A stretch of 64,000 nt of DNA, from assembly GCF_014202275.1 (NCBI RefSeq), contig NZ_JACHGF010000003.1:62001-126000 (forward strand), given 5' to 3'. The number at the start of each line of letters is the position of its first letter. Position 1 is the stretch's first letter. The notes below the pieces were generated by a model. The model did no database searches. It was not told the origin of the DNA and saw only the letters and a program-made list of their open reading frames with translations. Origin of the DNA: Rhabdobacter roseus. Its GTDB lineage: Bacteria; Bacteroidota; Bacteroidia; Cytophagales; Spirosomataceae. The position numbers were made by a program, and so were the translations under genes. Positions 43,638 through 50,951 of the stretch are shown here, in pieces.

Positions 43638-43750
43638 GCGTAGTCTCCGACTACGTCCTGGTGTCACGCGGTCTCCGACTGAAGGACGGGATGGCGTAGA
43701 CTGCCCTCGGTCTGAGACCGACGACGCACAAACGTAGTCGGAGACTACGC
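43638..43750. repeat. 113-bp element with 18-bp terminal inverted repeats
   Basis: GCGTAGTCTCCGACTACG (43638-43655) and its exact complement (43733-43750) bound a 113-bp segment. Each end is itself a small hairpin (CGTAGTC/GACTACG). Internal partial copies (GCGGTCTCCGACT, CGGTCTGAGACCG) suggest a REP or MITE-like element. It fills the gene-less cassette 3. No target duplication is evident. Confidence 0.7.
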
Positions 43751-43822
43751 TTAGCAGTGAGTTTTAAATTGATTTTTGTCTCCAGTTATTCTCCATGCAC
43801 TAAACTATTCTGAGTGAATTGC

Positions 43823-43915
43823 GACTAACGTTTTAGGCTTGGCAAAGGGCGGGATTTTAGCACAAATTTTCTACGAAGCATGTCTGCCCGCCTTTTGCCA
43901 AGCTGCTGTTAGCGG
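43823..43915 (-). other. attC-like site c
   Basis: On the minus strand: R'' CCGCTAAC (43908-43915), L'' with CTTGGCAAAAGGCGGG (43887-43902), a 33-base loop, L' with CCCGCCCTTTGCCAAG (43838-43853; 15 of 16 pairs), R' GTTAGTC (43823-43829). R'' complements GTTAGCGG, the first bases of its cassette at 44485. The strongest hairpin of the four. Confidence 0.85.
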
Positions 43916-43924
43916 TTCGTACCT

Positions 43925-44455
43925 TTAAACTAAAATTTCTGTTTCAAAAAAATCCATTTCAGTTATTTTATATTTTGTTTTAGCATATTCAATAATTTCT
44001 TCCTTTATTTTCTGATAGTCTTGAACCCGCTTTTTGATAATATCCGTTCGGTCATATATTTTACTATGTTTCTTTTTCGCTAGCTCTGATAATTCAGTCA
44101 AGTCATTTACTTTAAGGTAAATAACTTCAGACAAGTTATATTTTTTTATTTCAATACATTTTTCAAATTCTATAAATTGATCTAATTCACCAAAAAAAGC
44201 TGTAAAAATATTGATTCTTTGCTCTTTAATTAATGCAGTCCAAAACGGGCACCAATATTCTTTTGGGATTATTTTGCCATCATTAATAAAGCTATTTATC
44301 TTCAAAGCAATTTCACTTTCACTCTTCAAAAAATCATTTCTTATTTTATTTCCCGAAACAATATTTATTTCCTTATCTGACACAAGCAATTGTTCAATTG
44401 GCGGAAACACAATTTCGGAAATGTTAAAACGGAAAATTATTTTGATTTCTGTCAT
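43925..44455 (-). CDS. cassette gene: adenylate-kinase-like protein without P-loop
   Basis: A 176-residue protein. From residue 28 the order of segments follows nucleoside monophosphate kinases: KEINIVSGNKIRNDF aligns with the STGDxLR segment, ALKINSFINDGKIIPKEYW with the GxxxxxYxxxGxLVPDE helix, INIFTAFFGELDQFIEFEKCI with the GFPRTxxQA region, VIYLKV with the following strand, and RTDIIKKRVQDYQKIKEEIIEYAK with the last helix (RxDD-KRLxxY). The P-loop GxPGxGKGT is absent and the FPR motif is replaced by FFG, so catalysis is unlikely. The comparison is by eye. It is AT-rich, and attC site c follows its stop by 10 bases. Confidence 0.6.
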   Translation of the reverse strand: MTEIKIIFRFNISEIVFPPIEQLLVSDKEINIVSGNKIRNDFLKSESEIALKINSFINDGKIIPKEYWCPFWTALIKEQRINIFTAFFGELDQFIEFEKCIEIKKYNLSEVIYLKVNDLTELSELAKKKHSKIYDRTDIIKKRVQDYQKIKEEIIEYAKTKYKITEMDFFETEILV

Positions 44456-44477
44456 TTATATTATCGATTTTGTATGA

Positions 44478-44548
44478 CCGCTAACGGTTAGTATAAGCGG
44501 CGACGAAGGCCGTCGGCCGAGATGCCGCTTATACAGTGTTGTATGGCG
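44478..44548 (-). other. attC-like site d
   Basis: On the minus strand: R'' GCCATACAAC (44538-44547), stem GTATAAGCGGC (perfect 11 bp, 44491-44501 with 44524-44534), a 22-base loop that is itself GC-rich, and R' GTTAGCGG (44478-44485). R'' is the exact complement of GTTGTATGGC, the first ten bases of its cassette at 45058-45067. Confidence 0.85.
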
Positions 44549-44682
44549 TTGTTCTTTACAGGTTGCCACGCGCATTTCTTTTTCTGTTTTTAGCCTGATT
44601 TCAGAAAAGTAGCCCGAAAATGCAATCAAGTCCGTCCGACGCTTTGAATGCATTTTGCGCCAATTCCTGCTCAAACGCAACG

Positions 44683-45036
44683 TCAATTCTTCTTCATCAA
44701 CTTCTGCTCCGACTTCTGGTCGAGGTCTGGTAACTTTGTTTTTAGCGTATAACTTTTAACTATTGCAAATATTAGAAGTACTACGAAGTGAAAAAGGACA
44801 ATAAAATAAAAATACAATTCCCAAACTAAAGCGCCTCCATATTCGGAATGATAAATTCTGCCGTTGATGAAATAGATGGAATAAAGTAAAAGTATTATAG
44901 CATTAATAATATAAAACACTTTCTTTTTTTTCCATTCCACCAGAAAGTGATTTAAGAAAAACCCGCTAATCAAAGTAAAAAAAGCTATAAAGAGAGTGTT
45001 GCTAAATATTAATTCTATTATTTCTTTAGCTGTCAT
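44683..45036 (-). CDS. cassette gene: three-span membrane protein
   Basis: A 117-residue membrane protein with hydrophobic helices at about 10-32 (IFSNTLFIAFFTLISGFFLNHFL), 40-58 (VFYIINAIILLLYSIYFI) and 72-96 (ELYFYFIVLFHFVVLLIFAIV), then a charged tail LPDLDQKSEQKLMKKN. The VEWKKKK loop between spans 1 and 2 is basic and probably cytoplasmic. No family is recognised. It is the first cassette after head site 2, starting 22 bases past R' GTTGTATGG. About 130 bases of non-coding sequence precede attC site d. Confidence 0.7.
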   Translation of the reverse strand: MTAKEIIELIFSNTLFIAFFTLISGFFLNHFLVEWKKKKVFYIINAIILLLYSIYFINGRIYHSEYGGALVWELYFYFIVLFHFVVLLIFAIVKSYTLKTKLPDLDQKSEQKLMKKN

Positions 45037-45057
45037 TTATTTATTTTTTCTATCAAT

Positions 45058-45110
45058 GCCATACAACATCTGTATATACGAACCTAGGATCGTGTATATC
45101 CGCTACAATC
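45058..45110 (-). other. palindromic head site 2 (attI-like candidate)
   Basis: Near-palindrome at 45073-45098 (11 of 13 pairs, centre CCTAGG), preceded on the minus strand by TGTAGCGGA and followed by CAGATGTTGTATGGC. Shared with head site 1: TAGCGGATATACACGA, the CTAG centre, TATACA and ATGTTG in the same spacing. It marks the upstream end of the whole cassette array. Confidence 0.65.
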
Positions 45111-45337
45111 ATTTACAAACGATCACAACCACCCTTAACCCCTTTGTAACTAGTAGCCGACAACTAAAAGTACCTACGGCTGCGTATCAAATATATCCTT
45201 TGTCCTAGTAAAAGCGTAAATCCCTGGCATTTTCCTTTTCATTTCTAAAAGAAAATTTTATCCTGCGGCTCCTGTGCGCGTGGTCGTGTTGAATAGGGTA
45301 CCCTGATGGATCGTTGAATACACGGCCGCGTTTCTTA

Positions 45338-45518
45338 TTTACCCATCAAAAAGCCTGCCGAATCAGGGCCGTAGGCCCGCGATGTTTATAGCTAAGAGCC
45401 CACCCAAATCCGCCCACGTGCCGTTAGGTACGTAACGAGCGGTGGGGTTGCGTACCTACGGCACACCGACTCCCTCCCTAAGATCTTTTCTATACACCTT
45501 AGACCGCTACGCGGCCAC
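45338..45518 (-). repeat. ~185-bp structured repeat, copy B
   Basis: Inverted copy of the element at 36794-36980. In the minus direction: GTGGCCGCGTAGCGGT, the imperfect inverted repeat (45418-45436 with 45447-45464), TAGCTATAAACATCGCG, CCTACGGC and GATGGGTAAAT, in the same order and spacing. The two copies differ by many substitutions, so they are old or belong to different subfamilies. No gene lies between head site 2 and 45606. Confidence 0.75.
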
Positions 45519-45605
45519 TTATAGGTAGGGATCCGTAAATTAATTGCAAACGCTTCTGAATCGTAAAGCAAACCCTACAAGGTACTTTATAAACCTACAA
45601 ATTCA

Positions 45606-46880
45606 TCACCCTTTCCCGAAGCGCTCCCAGGCGGCGCGCTCCAGCTCTTCGCGGTGGTCGGGGTGCGCGATGTCGATCAGGGCGCGGGCACGCTGGGTGA
45701 GGTTGCGGCCGTACAGGCTGGCGGCCCCGTACTCCGTCACCACGTAGTTAACGTGCGCGCGGGTAGTCACCACCCCAGCGCCGGGTTTCATCATGGACAC
45801 GATCTTGGATTCGCCCCGGGTAGTCACGGACGGCAACGCAATGATGGCCTTGCCTCCTTCCGAAAGCGAAGCGCCCCGGATAAAATCCATCTGCCCGCCC
45901 ACGCCCGAATACAACCGCGAGCCAATGGAGTCGGCCCCGACCTGGCCGGTCAGGTCAATCTCGATGGCGCTGTTGATGGCCGTCACCTTGGGGTTTTTCC
46001 GGATCACGGCGGTGTCGTTGGTGTAGCAGGCCTCCAGCATGGATACCATCGGGTTGTCATCGACGAAGTCGTAGAGCGCCTGGCTGCCCATCAGGAAGCT
46101 GGATACCAGCTTGCCCGCGTGTTTTTTCTTGCGGGCGCCGTTAATTACCCCCGACTTTACGAGTTCGATCACGCCATCGGAAAACATCTCCGTGTGAAGG
46201 CCCAGGTCTTTGTGCTGGGTGAGGCAGCGCAGCGTGGCGTTGGGAATCCCCCCGATGCCTACCTGGAGCGTAGCGCCGTCTTCCACGAGGTCGGCTACGT
46301 GCCGCCCAATGGCCATCTCGATCGCGCTGGGTTCCTTGGGCGCGTGGCCGTGCAGGGGGCGTTCTTCGTAGTACATGGCACTAAACCGGCTCACGTGTAC
46401 CTGCCCGTCGCCGTGGGTGCGGGGCATCATGGGGTTCACCAGCGCCACAACCGTTTTGGCGGTTTCGACGGCGGCCTTGGCCACATCCACCGACACGCCC
46501 AGGGAGCAGTACCCGTGGCGGTCGGGCGGCGATACCTGCACCAGGGCCACGTTGAGCGGCCAGATTCCCCGCCGAAACAGGTTTGGGGCTTCGCTCAGAA
46601 AAATAGGAATGTAGCTGGCGCGGCCTTCCGCCACGGCTTGGCGCAGATTGGCTCCGATAAATAGCGCGTTGGGATGAAAGGCGTCCTGGCAATCCGGCTC
46701 CGCGATGGGCATGGGGCCCTCCATGTGCAGGTGGATGGTCTGGACGTTACGCAGCTCGTCCTTACGAGCGGCCAGCGCTTCAATGAGGGGCGTGGGTGTA
46801 GCGGCGGCAGCGTGGATGAAGACATTGTCGTTGCTTTTGATCTGGCTTACGGCTTCTTCGGCACTAACGAAATTTTGCAT
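45606..46880 (-). CDS. acetyl-CoA hydrolase/transferase (4-hydroxybutyrate CoA-transferase type)
   Basis: A family I CoA-transferase of 424 residues that moves CoA between acetate and another acid (for example butyrate, succinate or 4-hydroxybutyrate) or hydrolyses acetyl-CoA. Opening: SAEEAVSQIKSNDNVFIHAAAATPTPLIEAL. The substrate and CoA loops are VSPPDRHGYCSLGVSVD, LQVGIGGIPNATL and GGQMDFIRGASLSEGGKAIIAL. The catalytic Glu is in LHTEMFSDGVIEL (about residue 235). C-terminal VVTEYGAASLYGRNLTQRARALIDIAHPDHR is a family hallmark. It is monocistronic; which acid is used cannot be told. Confidence 0.92.
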   Translation of the reverse strand: MQNFVSAEEAVSQIKSNDNVFIHAAAATPTPLIEALAARKDELRNVQTIHLHMEGPMPIAEPDCQDAFHPNALFIGANLRQAVAEGRASYIPIFLSEAPNLFRRGIWPLNVALVQVSPPDRHGYCSLGVSVDVAKAAVETAKTVVALVNPMMPRTHGDGQVHVSRFSAMYYEERPLHGHAPKEPSAIEMAIGRHVADLVEDGATLQVGIGGIPNATLRCLTQHKDLGLHTEMFSDGVIELVKSGVINGARKKKHAGKLVSSFLMGSQALYDFVDDNPMVSMLEACYTNDTAVIRKNPKVTAINSAIEIDLTGQVGADSIGSRLYSGVGGQMDFIRGASLSEGGKAIIALPSVTTRGESKIVSMMKPGAGVVTTRAHVNYVVTEYGAASLYGRNLTQRARALIDIAHPDHREELERAAWERFGKG

Positions 46881-47448
46881 GGGTAGTTACAAATGGTCTA
46901 AACGAATGGGCTGGATCGAAGGCCGACCCGTTGCCCGGCCAGGGATTGATCAGTTCTTGATACAGTAAGTTAACAATTCATCCTGCAAAGGTGTTGGCTC
47001 CTGCCCGGAGCCTTTATGAGCATTATCAGTAAGAAATAGCGGGGATGTCATTGTGCAGCCTGTCCGGCCTTGTCCTATCTACATAAACTGATTCAAAACA
47101 GCCTCCCCAGCCTCAACCTACTGACTATCTTACAGATACAACTTTCCATTACTATTAGAAAACCGGTAATGGCACACCAGATAAGGATTTTTTATAAGAA
47201 TATTTGTTAAAATAGTCGAAATTATCTTTTCAGATAAAAAAAAGTATCTTACATTTGTTTACCATTTGAAAGAATGGCCTACCACTCGACGTTATAAACA
47301 CATTGTTTTCTCCTTAGAGAAAGCAGTTTTGCCAAAATCTCACGTCCGCCAAACATTCTGCTAGTATTCCTAGCGCAATTACTATACTAACTACTGCTAT
47401 TCATTGGTGCATCGGGTAACTGAGATCACTAGTTAGTTTCCTTACTAT
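46881..47448. other. 568-base gap, no supported gene
   Basis: AT-rich from 47130 on. TACATTTG at 47250-47257 fits a -7 box but lacks a clear -33 partner. I see no stable hairpin, RNA gene or coding region. Confidence 0.45.
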
Positions 47449-48129
47449 TTGGTGAAGATATTGGATCGAATGCTACTTAGATTTGTAGCTCGATTGTTTT
47501 TAACACTATACACACACATTCTAGTGAAGCCAGGTTCTTTTGGAAAAGTTCTGCTGTTGGCAGTACTTAACCTCGTAGGAGTAGTTGCGTACTCCGAAAC
47601 ACCTACTATCATCATCTCCCGCGTTTACCTTAGCTGCGTAGACGGTAATCTTGGTATTGACGTAGAATTTCAAAGCGCGGGGCAGGTTACGGCCAGCGCC
47701 GGAACGCTCGTGTCCAACGGAAGTCGTAACTACACGCTAAAAGGCCTCGCCGCCGGTGAGCTGGTGCTTATCGAGGCTGTCTCGGCTCAGGATACGGCTC
47801 GTCTTGAGTACCTGGTGCCGGTTGTGGAGCCTGCCCCTCTTCTTCCACCCCTGGTAGCCAGCCAGGTACTTTGCTCCGAAGACCCCACGCCGCCCCTGAG
47901 TGCATTCGTAGGTGAAAATCAAACGGTTGATTGGTACGATGCCCCTACGGACGGAAATCTTTTGGGTACTGGCTTAACATTCACCCCCGCTGCACCGGGG
48001 CGCTACTACGCCGAAACCCGCGATACAACCCGTAGCTGCTTCAACCGCAGCACCGAGCGGAGTGCGGTTCAGGTAGAGGTACTTCCCAAAACTTTATGCA
48101 TTATCACGTCCGGAGAACGCCTCCGTTAG
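47449..48129 (+). CDS. hypothetical protein with one Ig-like domain
   Basis: Up to 226 residues; the start is uncertain between TTG 47449 and ATG 47470. A hydrophobic segment at about residues 31-49 (GKVLLLAVLNLVGVVAYSE) could be a late signal peptide or anchor. The part 120-210 has the pattern of the Ig-like repeat common in long Bacteroidota surface proteins: ASQVLCSEDPTPPLSAFVGENQTVDWYDAPTDGNLLGTGLTFTPAAPGRYYAETRDTTRSC. Such repeats normally occur many times before a sorting domain. Here there is one and no sorting domain, so the gene may be a remnant or a minimal form. Confidence 0.6.
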   Translation: MVKILDRMLLRFVARLFLTLYTHILVKPGSFGKVLLLAVLNLVGVVAYSETPTIIISRVYLSCVDGNLGIDVEFQSAGQVTASAGTLVSNGSRNYTLKGLAAGELVLIEAVSAQDTARLEYLVPVVEPAPLLPPLVASQVLCSEDPTPPLSAFVGENQTVDWYDAPTDGNLLGTGLTFTPAAPGRYYAETRDTTRSCFNRSTERSAVQVEVLPKTLCIITSGERLR

Positions 48130-48198
48130 GTACCTTTGTGTTTTAGAAGCGGTTCAATATCCTTCTTATCTTAGGTACTTTTAAAACAACTTTTTCAA

Positions 48199-48495
48199 AT
48201 GATTGCTTTACTAAAATCCTCCCTGGGGCGTTTGCGCATTGTGGGTTTTCTGGAGGGTATATCCTACCTGGTTTTGCTGGGTATTGCCATGCCGCTCAAG
48301 TACCTGGCCGGACAACCCGAGGCCGTGCGGGTGGTGGGTATGGCCCACGGGCTGCTGTTTGTCGCCTACGTGCTGCTGGTCATCCAGGTAACGATTGAGC
48401 TGGGCTGGTCGTGGCGGAAGGCTTTTCTGGCGTTTGTGGCTTCGCTGATTCCTTTTGGCACCTTCTACGCCGATGTGAAGTGGTTTCGGGAATAA
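48199..48495 (+). CDS. DUF3817 family membrane protein
   Basis: A 98-residue protein with three hydrophobic helices, of the DUF3817 family, whose function is unknown. Typical parts are LRIVGFLEGISYLVLLGIAMPLKYL at the start, VRVVGMAHGLLFVAYVLLVIQ with the conserved GxxHGLLF, and ASLIPFGTFYADVKWF at the end. TACCTTTG at 48131-48138 could be its -7 box. Confidence 0.88.
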   Translation: MIALLKSSLGRLRIVGFLEGISYLVLLGIAMPLKYLAGQPEAVRVVGMAHGLLFVAYVLLVIQVTIELGWSWRKAFLAFVASLIPFGTFYADVKWFRE

Positions 48496-48523
48496 AGGCA
48501 ATGGGTGTAGGGCCGTGGGCGTA

Positions 48524-48544
48524 GGGTACTTTTGGAAAGTACCC
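48524..48544 (+). other. motif-pair hairpin after the DUF3817 gene
   Basis: GGGTACTTT (48524-48532), loop TGG, AAAGTACCC (48536-48544): a perfect 9-bp stem 29 bases past the stop codon. Only CGTCC follows, with no T tract. Confidence 0.65.
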
Positions 48545-48663
48545 GTCCAAGCTCTCTTTCTCTCGCGGAGAAAGGGCCGGGGATAGAGGCTTTATAATGG
48601 CCTCCATCCCATTGCGGCCTAAGCAAGCTGAGGGTACTTTGAACTCTAAACTACCCTCAGCGC

Positions 48664-48694
48664 TTGCAGTAGAATGTATCCCCAGCTAGCTTTG
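48664..48694 (+). promoter_or_regulatory. promoter of the DUF5916 gene
   Basis: TTG at 48664-48666, 20 bases, TAGCTTTG at 48687-48694, and the gene start 27 bases further on. This matches the Bacteroidota -33/-7 pattern with ideal spacing. Confidence 0.65.
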
Positions 48695-48720
48695 CCTTTC
48701 GATCCTTACTCTACCAACCT

Positions 48721-50904
48721 GTGTTGAAACCTTACTTTGTTGCACTTTTGCTGGCTACCTGGCTGGCCACGCCTGGCTGGAGCCAAAAACCCAACGAAAA
48801 TTACCAATACCACATCCGTCCGGCTACGGCGGCCCTAAAAATTGACGGCATCGGCAACGACGACGCCTGGCTCACCACGGAGGTAGCTTCGGATTTCTTC
48901 ATGATCCAGCCCATGGATACCAGCTACGCCCGCGCCCGCACCGACGTGCGCATGACGTACGACAAGCAAAATCTTTACATTCTGGTAGTCAACTACAAGC
49001 CCATACCAGGTACCCTCATCGTGGAGTCGCTACGGCGGGATTTCAATTTTGGTAAGAATGACAATTTTCTGCTGTTCATGGATACCTTCGACGACCGCAC
49101 CAACGGCTTCTCGTTTGGGTCCAACGCCGTGGGTGCGCCCTGGGACGGGCAACAGGTAGACGGAGGTACCGTGGACCTCAGCTGGGACAACCGCTGGCGT
49201 ACGGCTACGAAGAACGACGACGAGAAGTGGGTGTGGGAAGCAGCGATTCCTTTTAAAAGCATTCGGTACAAGCCGGGAATCACCCGCTGGGGCATCAACT
49301 TCAGTCGGCTCGACCTGGCCATTTCCGAGAAGTCCGCCTGGGCACCGGTACCCCGGCAGTTTCCGAGCGCGTCGCTGGCTTACACGGGCGTGCTGGTGTG
49401 GGATCAGCCGCCGCCCAATCCGGGCCCTAACATTTCGGTGATTCCCTACGTAGCCACCCGCCTCACCCGCGACTTCCGCCAGGAGATTTCTTCCCGGCGC
49501 GCCGTGGACGTAGGTGGTGACGTCAAGATTGGGATCACGCCTTCCCTTAACCTGGATCTTACGGTCAATCCGGATTTCTCACAGGTAGACGTGGACGTAC
49601 AGCAAACCAACCTGGATCGCTTCGAGCTTTTTTTCCCCGAGCGACGGCAGTTCTTTCTCGAAAATGCCGACCTCTTTGCCAACTTCGGCTACAGTACCCT
49701 CCGTCCGTTCTTTTCGCGCCGGATCGGGCTGGGGGTACCTATTCAGTTTGGTACCCGACTGAGCGGCAAGCTGGATAAAAACTGGCGGATCGGGCTGCTG
49801 GACGTGCAAACCGCCGCCCAGGATAGCCTGCCCAGCCATAACTTTGCGGTAGTGGCGCTGCAACGAAAGGTATTTGCCCGCTCCAACCTGCGCTTCATGA
49901 TGGTGAACAAGGAGGCGCTAAGGTACTCCCCGGAGACCAATGCCGCCTTCAACCGCTTCAACCGCAACCTGGCGGGAGAATTTAACCTGGCCTCGGCCAA
50001 TAACCTCTGGACGGGCAAAGTACTCCTGCTCAAATCATTTAGTCCGAACGAAAGTAATCGTTCGGGCGACGACTTCGCCCAGGCCGCTGACCTCACCTTT
50101 ACCAAAGCCAACCTGTCGTGGCGGTGGCAGCACGAGTACGTCGGGGCCAACTACAACGCCGAGGTGGGCTACGTTCCCAATGCCGTCCGGAACGGCTACT
50201 ACAAGATAAACCCCAGTGTAGGGTACCTATTCTTTGTCAAATCGCCCACTTTCATCAGCCACGGTCCGCGCCTGGTAGCTACCACCTACTGGGACAAGCA
50301 GCGCCGCCTGAGCGACAACGAGCTTTACCTGAGTTACACCCTTAATTTTATCAGCCGGGCTTCGGCGGCCGTGTGGGTAGCCAGCGACTACGTGCGGCTG
50401 CTATTGCCCTTCGACCCCACCAATTTTGGCGGCCAAAGGCTGGCCGCCGGTACCGAGCACCGCTGGAAATCCACGGGCTTCGAATTTATTTCGGGGCCGC
50501 AGCGGAGCTTTACCTACGCCCTGGCGGGCCGGTTTGGCGGTTACTACGAAAACGGCAACCGTACCAACCTACGTACCGAGCTGGGCTACCGCTTCCAGCC
50601 CTACGTAGCCGTCACGCTCAGTAGCAACTACAACAACATCAGCCTGCCTGCCCCCTGGCACCGCACGGAGTTTTGGCTGGTGGGCCCTAGGGTAGACGTC
50701 ACCTTCCGCAACAACCTGTTTTTGACGACCTTCTTGCAGTACAACAACCAGGCCGAGAACGTCAACCTGAATACCCGCCTACAGTGGCGCTACAAGCCCG
50801 CGTCGGATCTTTTTATTGTGTATACCGACAACTACCTACCCGAAAATTTCCGGGTCAAGAACCGCGCCATCGTGCTTAAGTTCACCTATTGGTGGAATGT
50901 ATGA
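48721..50904 (+). CDS. DUF5916 outer-membrane protein with CBM9-like domain
   Basis: A 727-residue secreted protein; start GTG 48721 with signal peptide LKPYFVALLLATWLATPGWSQ. Residues 30-220 form a carbohydrate-binding family 9-like sandwich: KIDGIGNDDAWLTTEVASDFFMIQPMD, VRMTYDKQNLYILVVNYK, WVWEAAIPFKSIRYKPG. The DUF5916 part follows (DLTVNPDFSQVDVDVQQTNLDRFELFFPERRQFFLENADLF is the hallmark) and is predicted to form a large barrel ending VLKFTYWWNV, with the aromatic C-terminus expected of an outer-membrane barrel. Its substrate is unknown. Confidence 0.9.
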   Translation: MLKPYFVALLLATWLATPGWSQKPNENYQYHIRPATAALKIDGIGNDDAWLTTEVASDFFMIQPMDTSYARARTDVRMTYDKQNLYILVVNYKPIPGTLIVESLRRDFNFGKNDNFLLFMDTFDDRTNGFSFGSNAVGAPWDGQQVDGGTVDLSWDNRWRTATKNDDEKWVWEAAIPFKSIRYKPGITRWGINFSRLDLAISEKSAWAPVPRQFPSASLAYTGVLVWDQPPPNPGPNISVIPYVATRLTRDFRQEISSRRAVDVGGDVKIGITPSLNLDLTVNPDFSQVDVDVQQTNLDRFELFFPERRQFFLENADLFANFGYSTLRPFFSRRIGLGVPIQFGTRLSGKLDKNWRIGLLDVQTAAQDSLPSHNFAVVALQRKVFARSNLRFMMVNKEALRYSPETNAAFNRFNRNLAGEFNLASANNLWTGKVLLLKSFSPNESNRSGDDFAQAADLTFTKANLSWRWQHEYVGANYNAEVGYVPNAVRNGYYKINPSVGYLFFVKSPTFISHGPRLVATTYWDKQRRLSDNELYLSYTLNFISRASAAVWVASDYVRLLLPFDPTNFGGQRLAAGTEHRWKSTGFEFISGPQRSFTYALAGRFGGYYENGNRTNLRTELGYRFQPYVAVTLSSNYNNISLPAPWHRTEFWLVGPRVDVTFRNNLFLTTFLQYNNQAENVNLNTRLQWRYKPASDLFIVYTDNYLPENFRVKNRAIVLKFTYWWNV

Positions 50905-50951
50905 TGATGGTCATAACCTGAAAGTACCTTTTGAAGTACCTTGCCGACGCT

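Larger units (their letters stand above)
41956..45110 (-). mobile_element. integron-type gene cassette array without integrase (CALIN-like)
   Basis: Five small AT-rich genes and one gene-less segment, all in one orientation on the minus strand, are separated by four imperfect hairpins with attC layout. Each hairpin starts with a box ending in AAC and ends with a box starting GTT. In four of four testable cassettes the first 7-10 bases of the cassette are the exact complement of the R'' box of its own attC, as expected if it was inserted from a circle. Two palindromic head sites stand at 45058-45110 and 43497-43550. No tyrosine recombinase gene lies in the window. Confidence 0.75.

Noticed and set aside
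44456-44686. A 76-codon open frame on the minus strand after the first cassette gene
   Set aside because: It starts with TTG, runs through attC site d, and its translation has no protein-like pattern. It is better explained as cassette tail plus attC.
45654-46664. 336-codon plus-strand frame opposite the CoA-transferase gene
   Set aside because: Shadow frame; the minus-strand protein is complete and recognisable.
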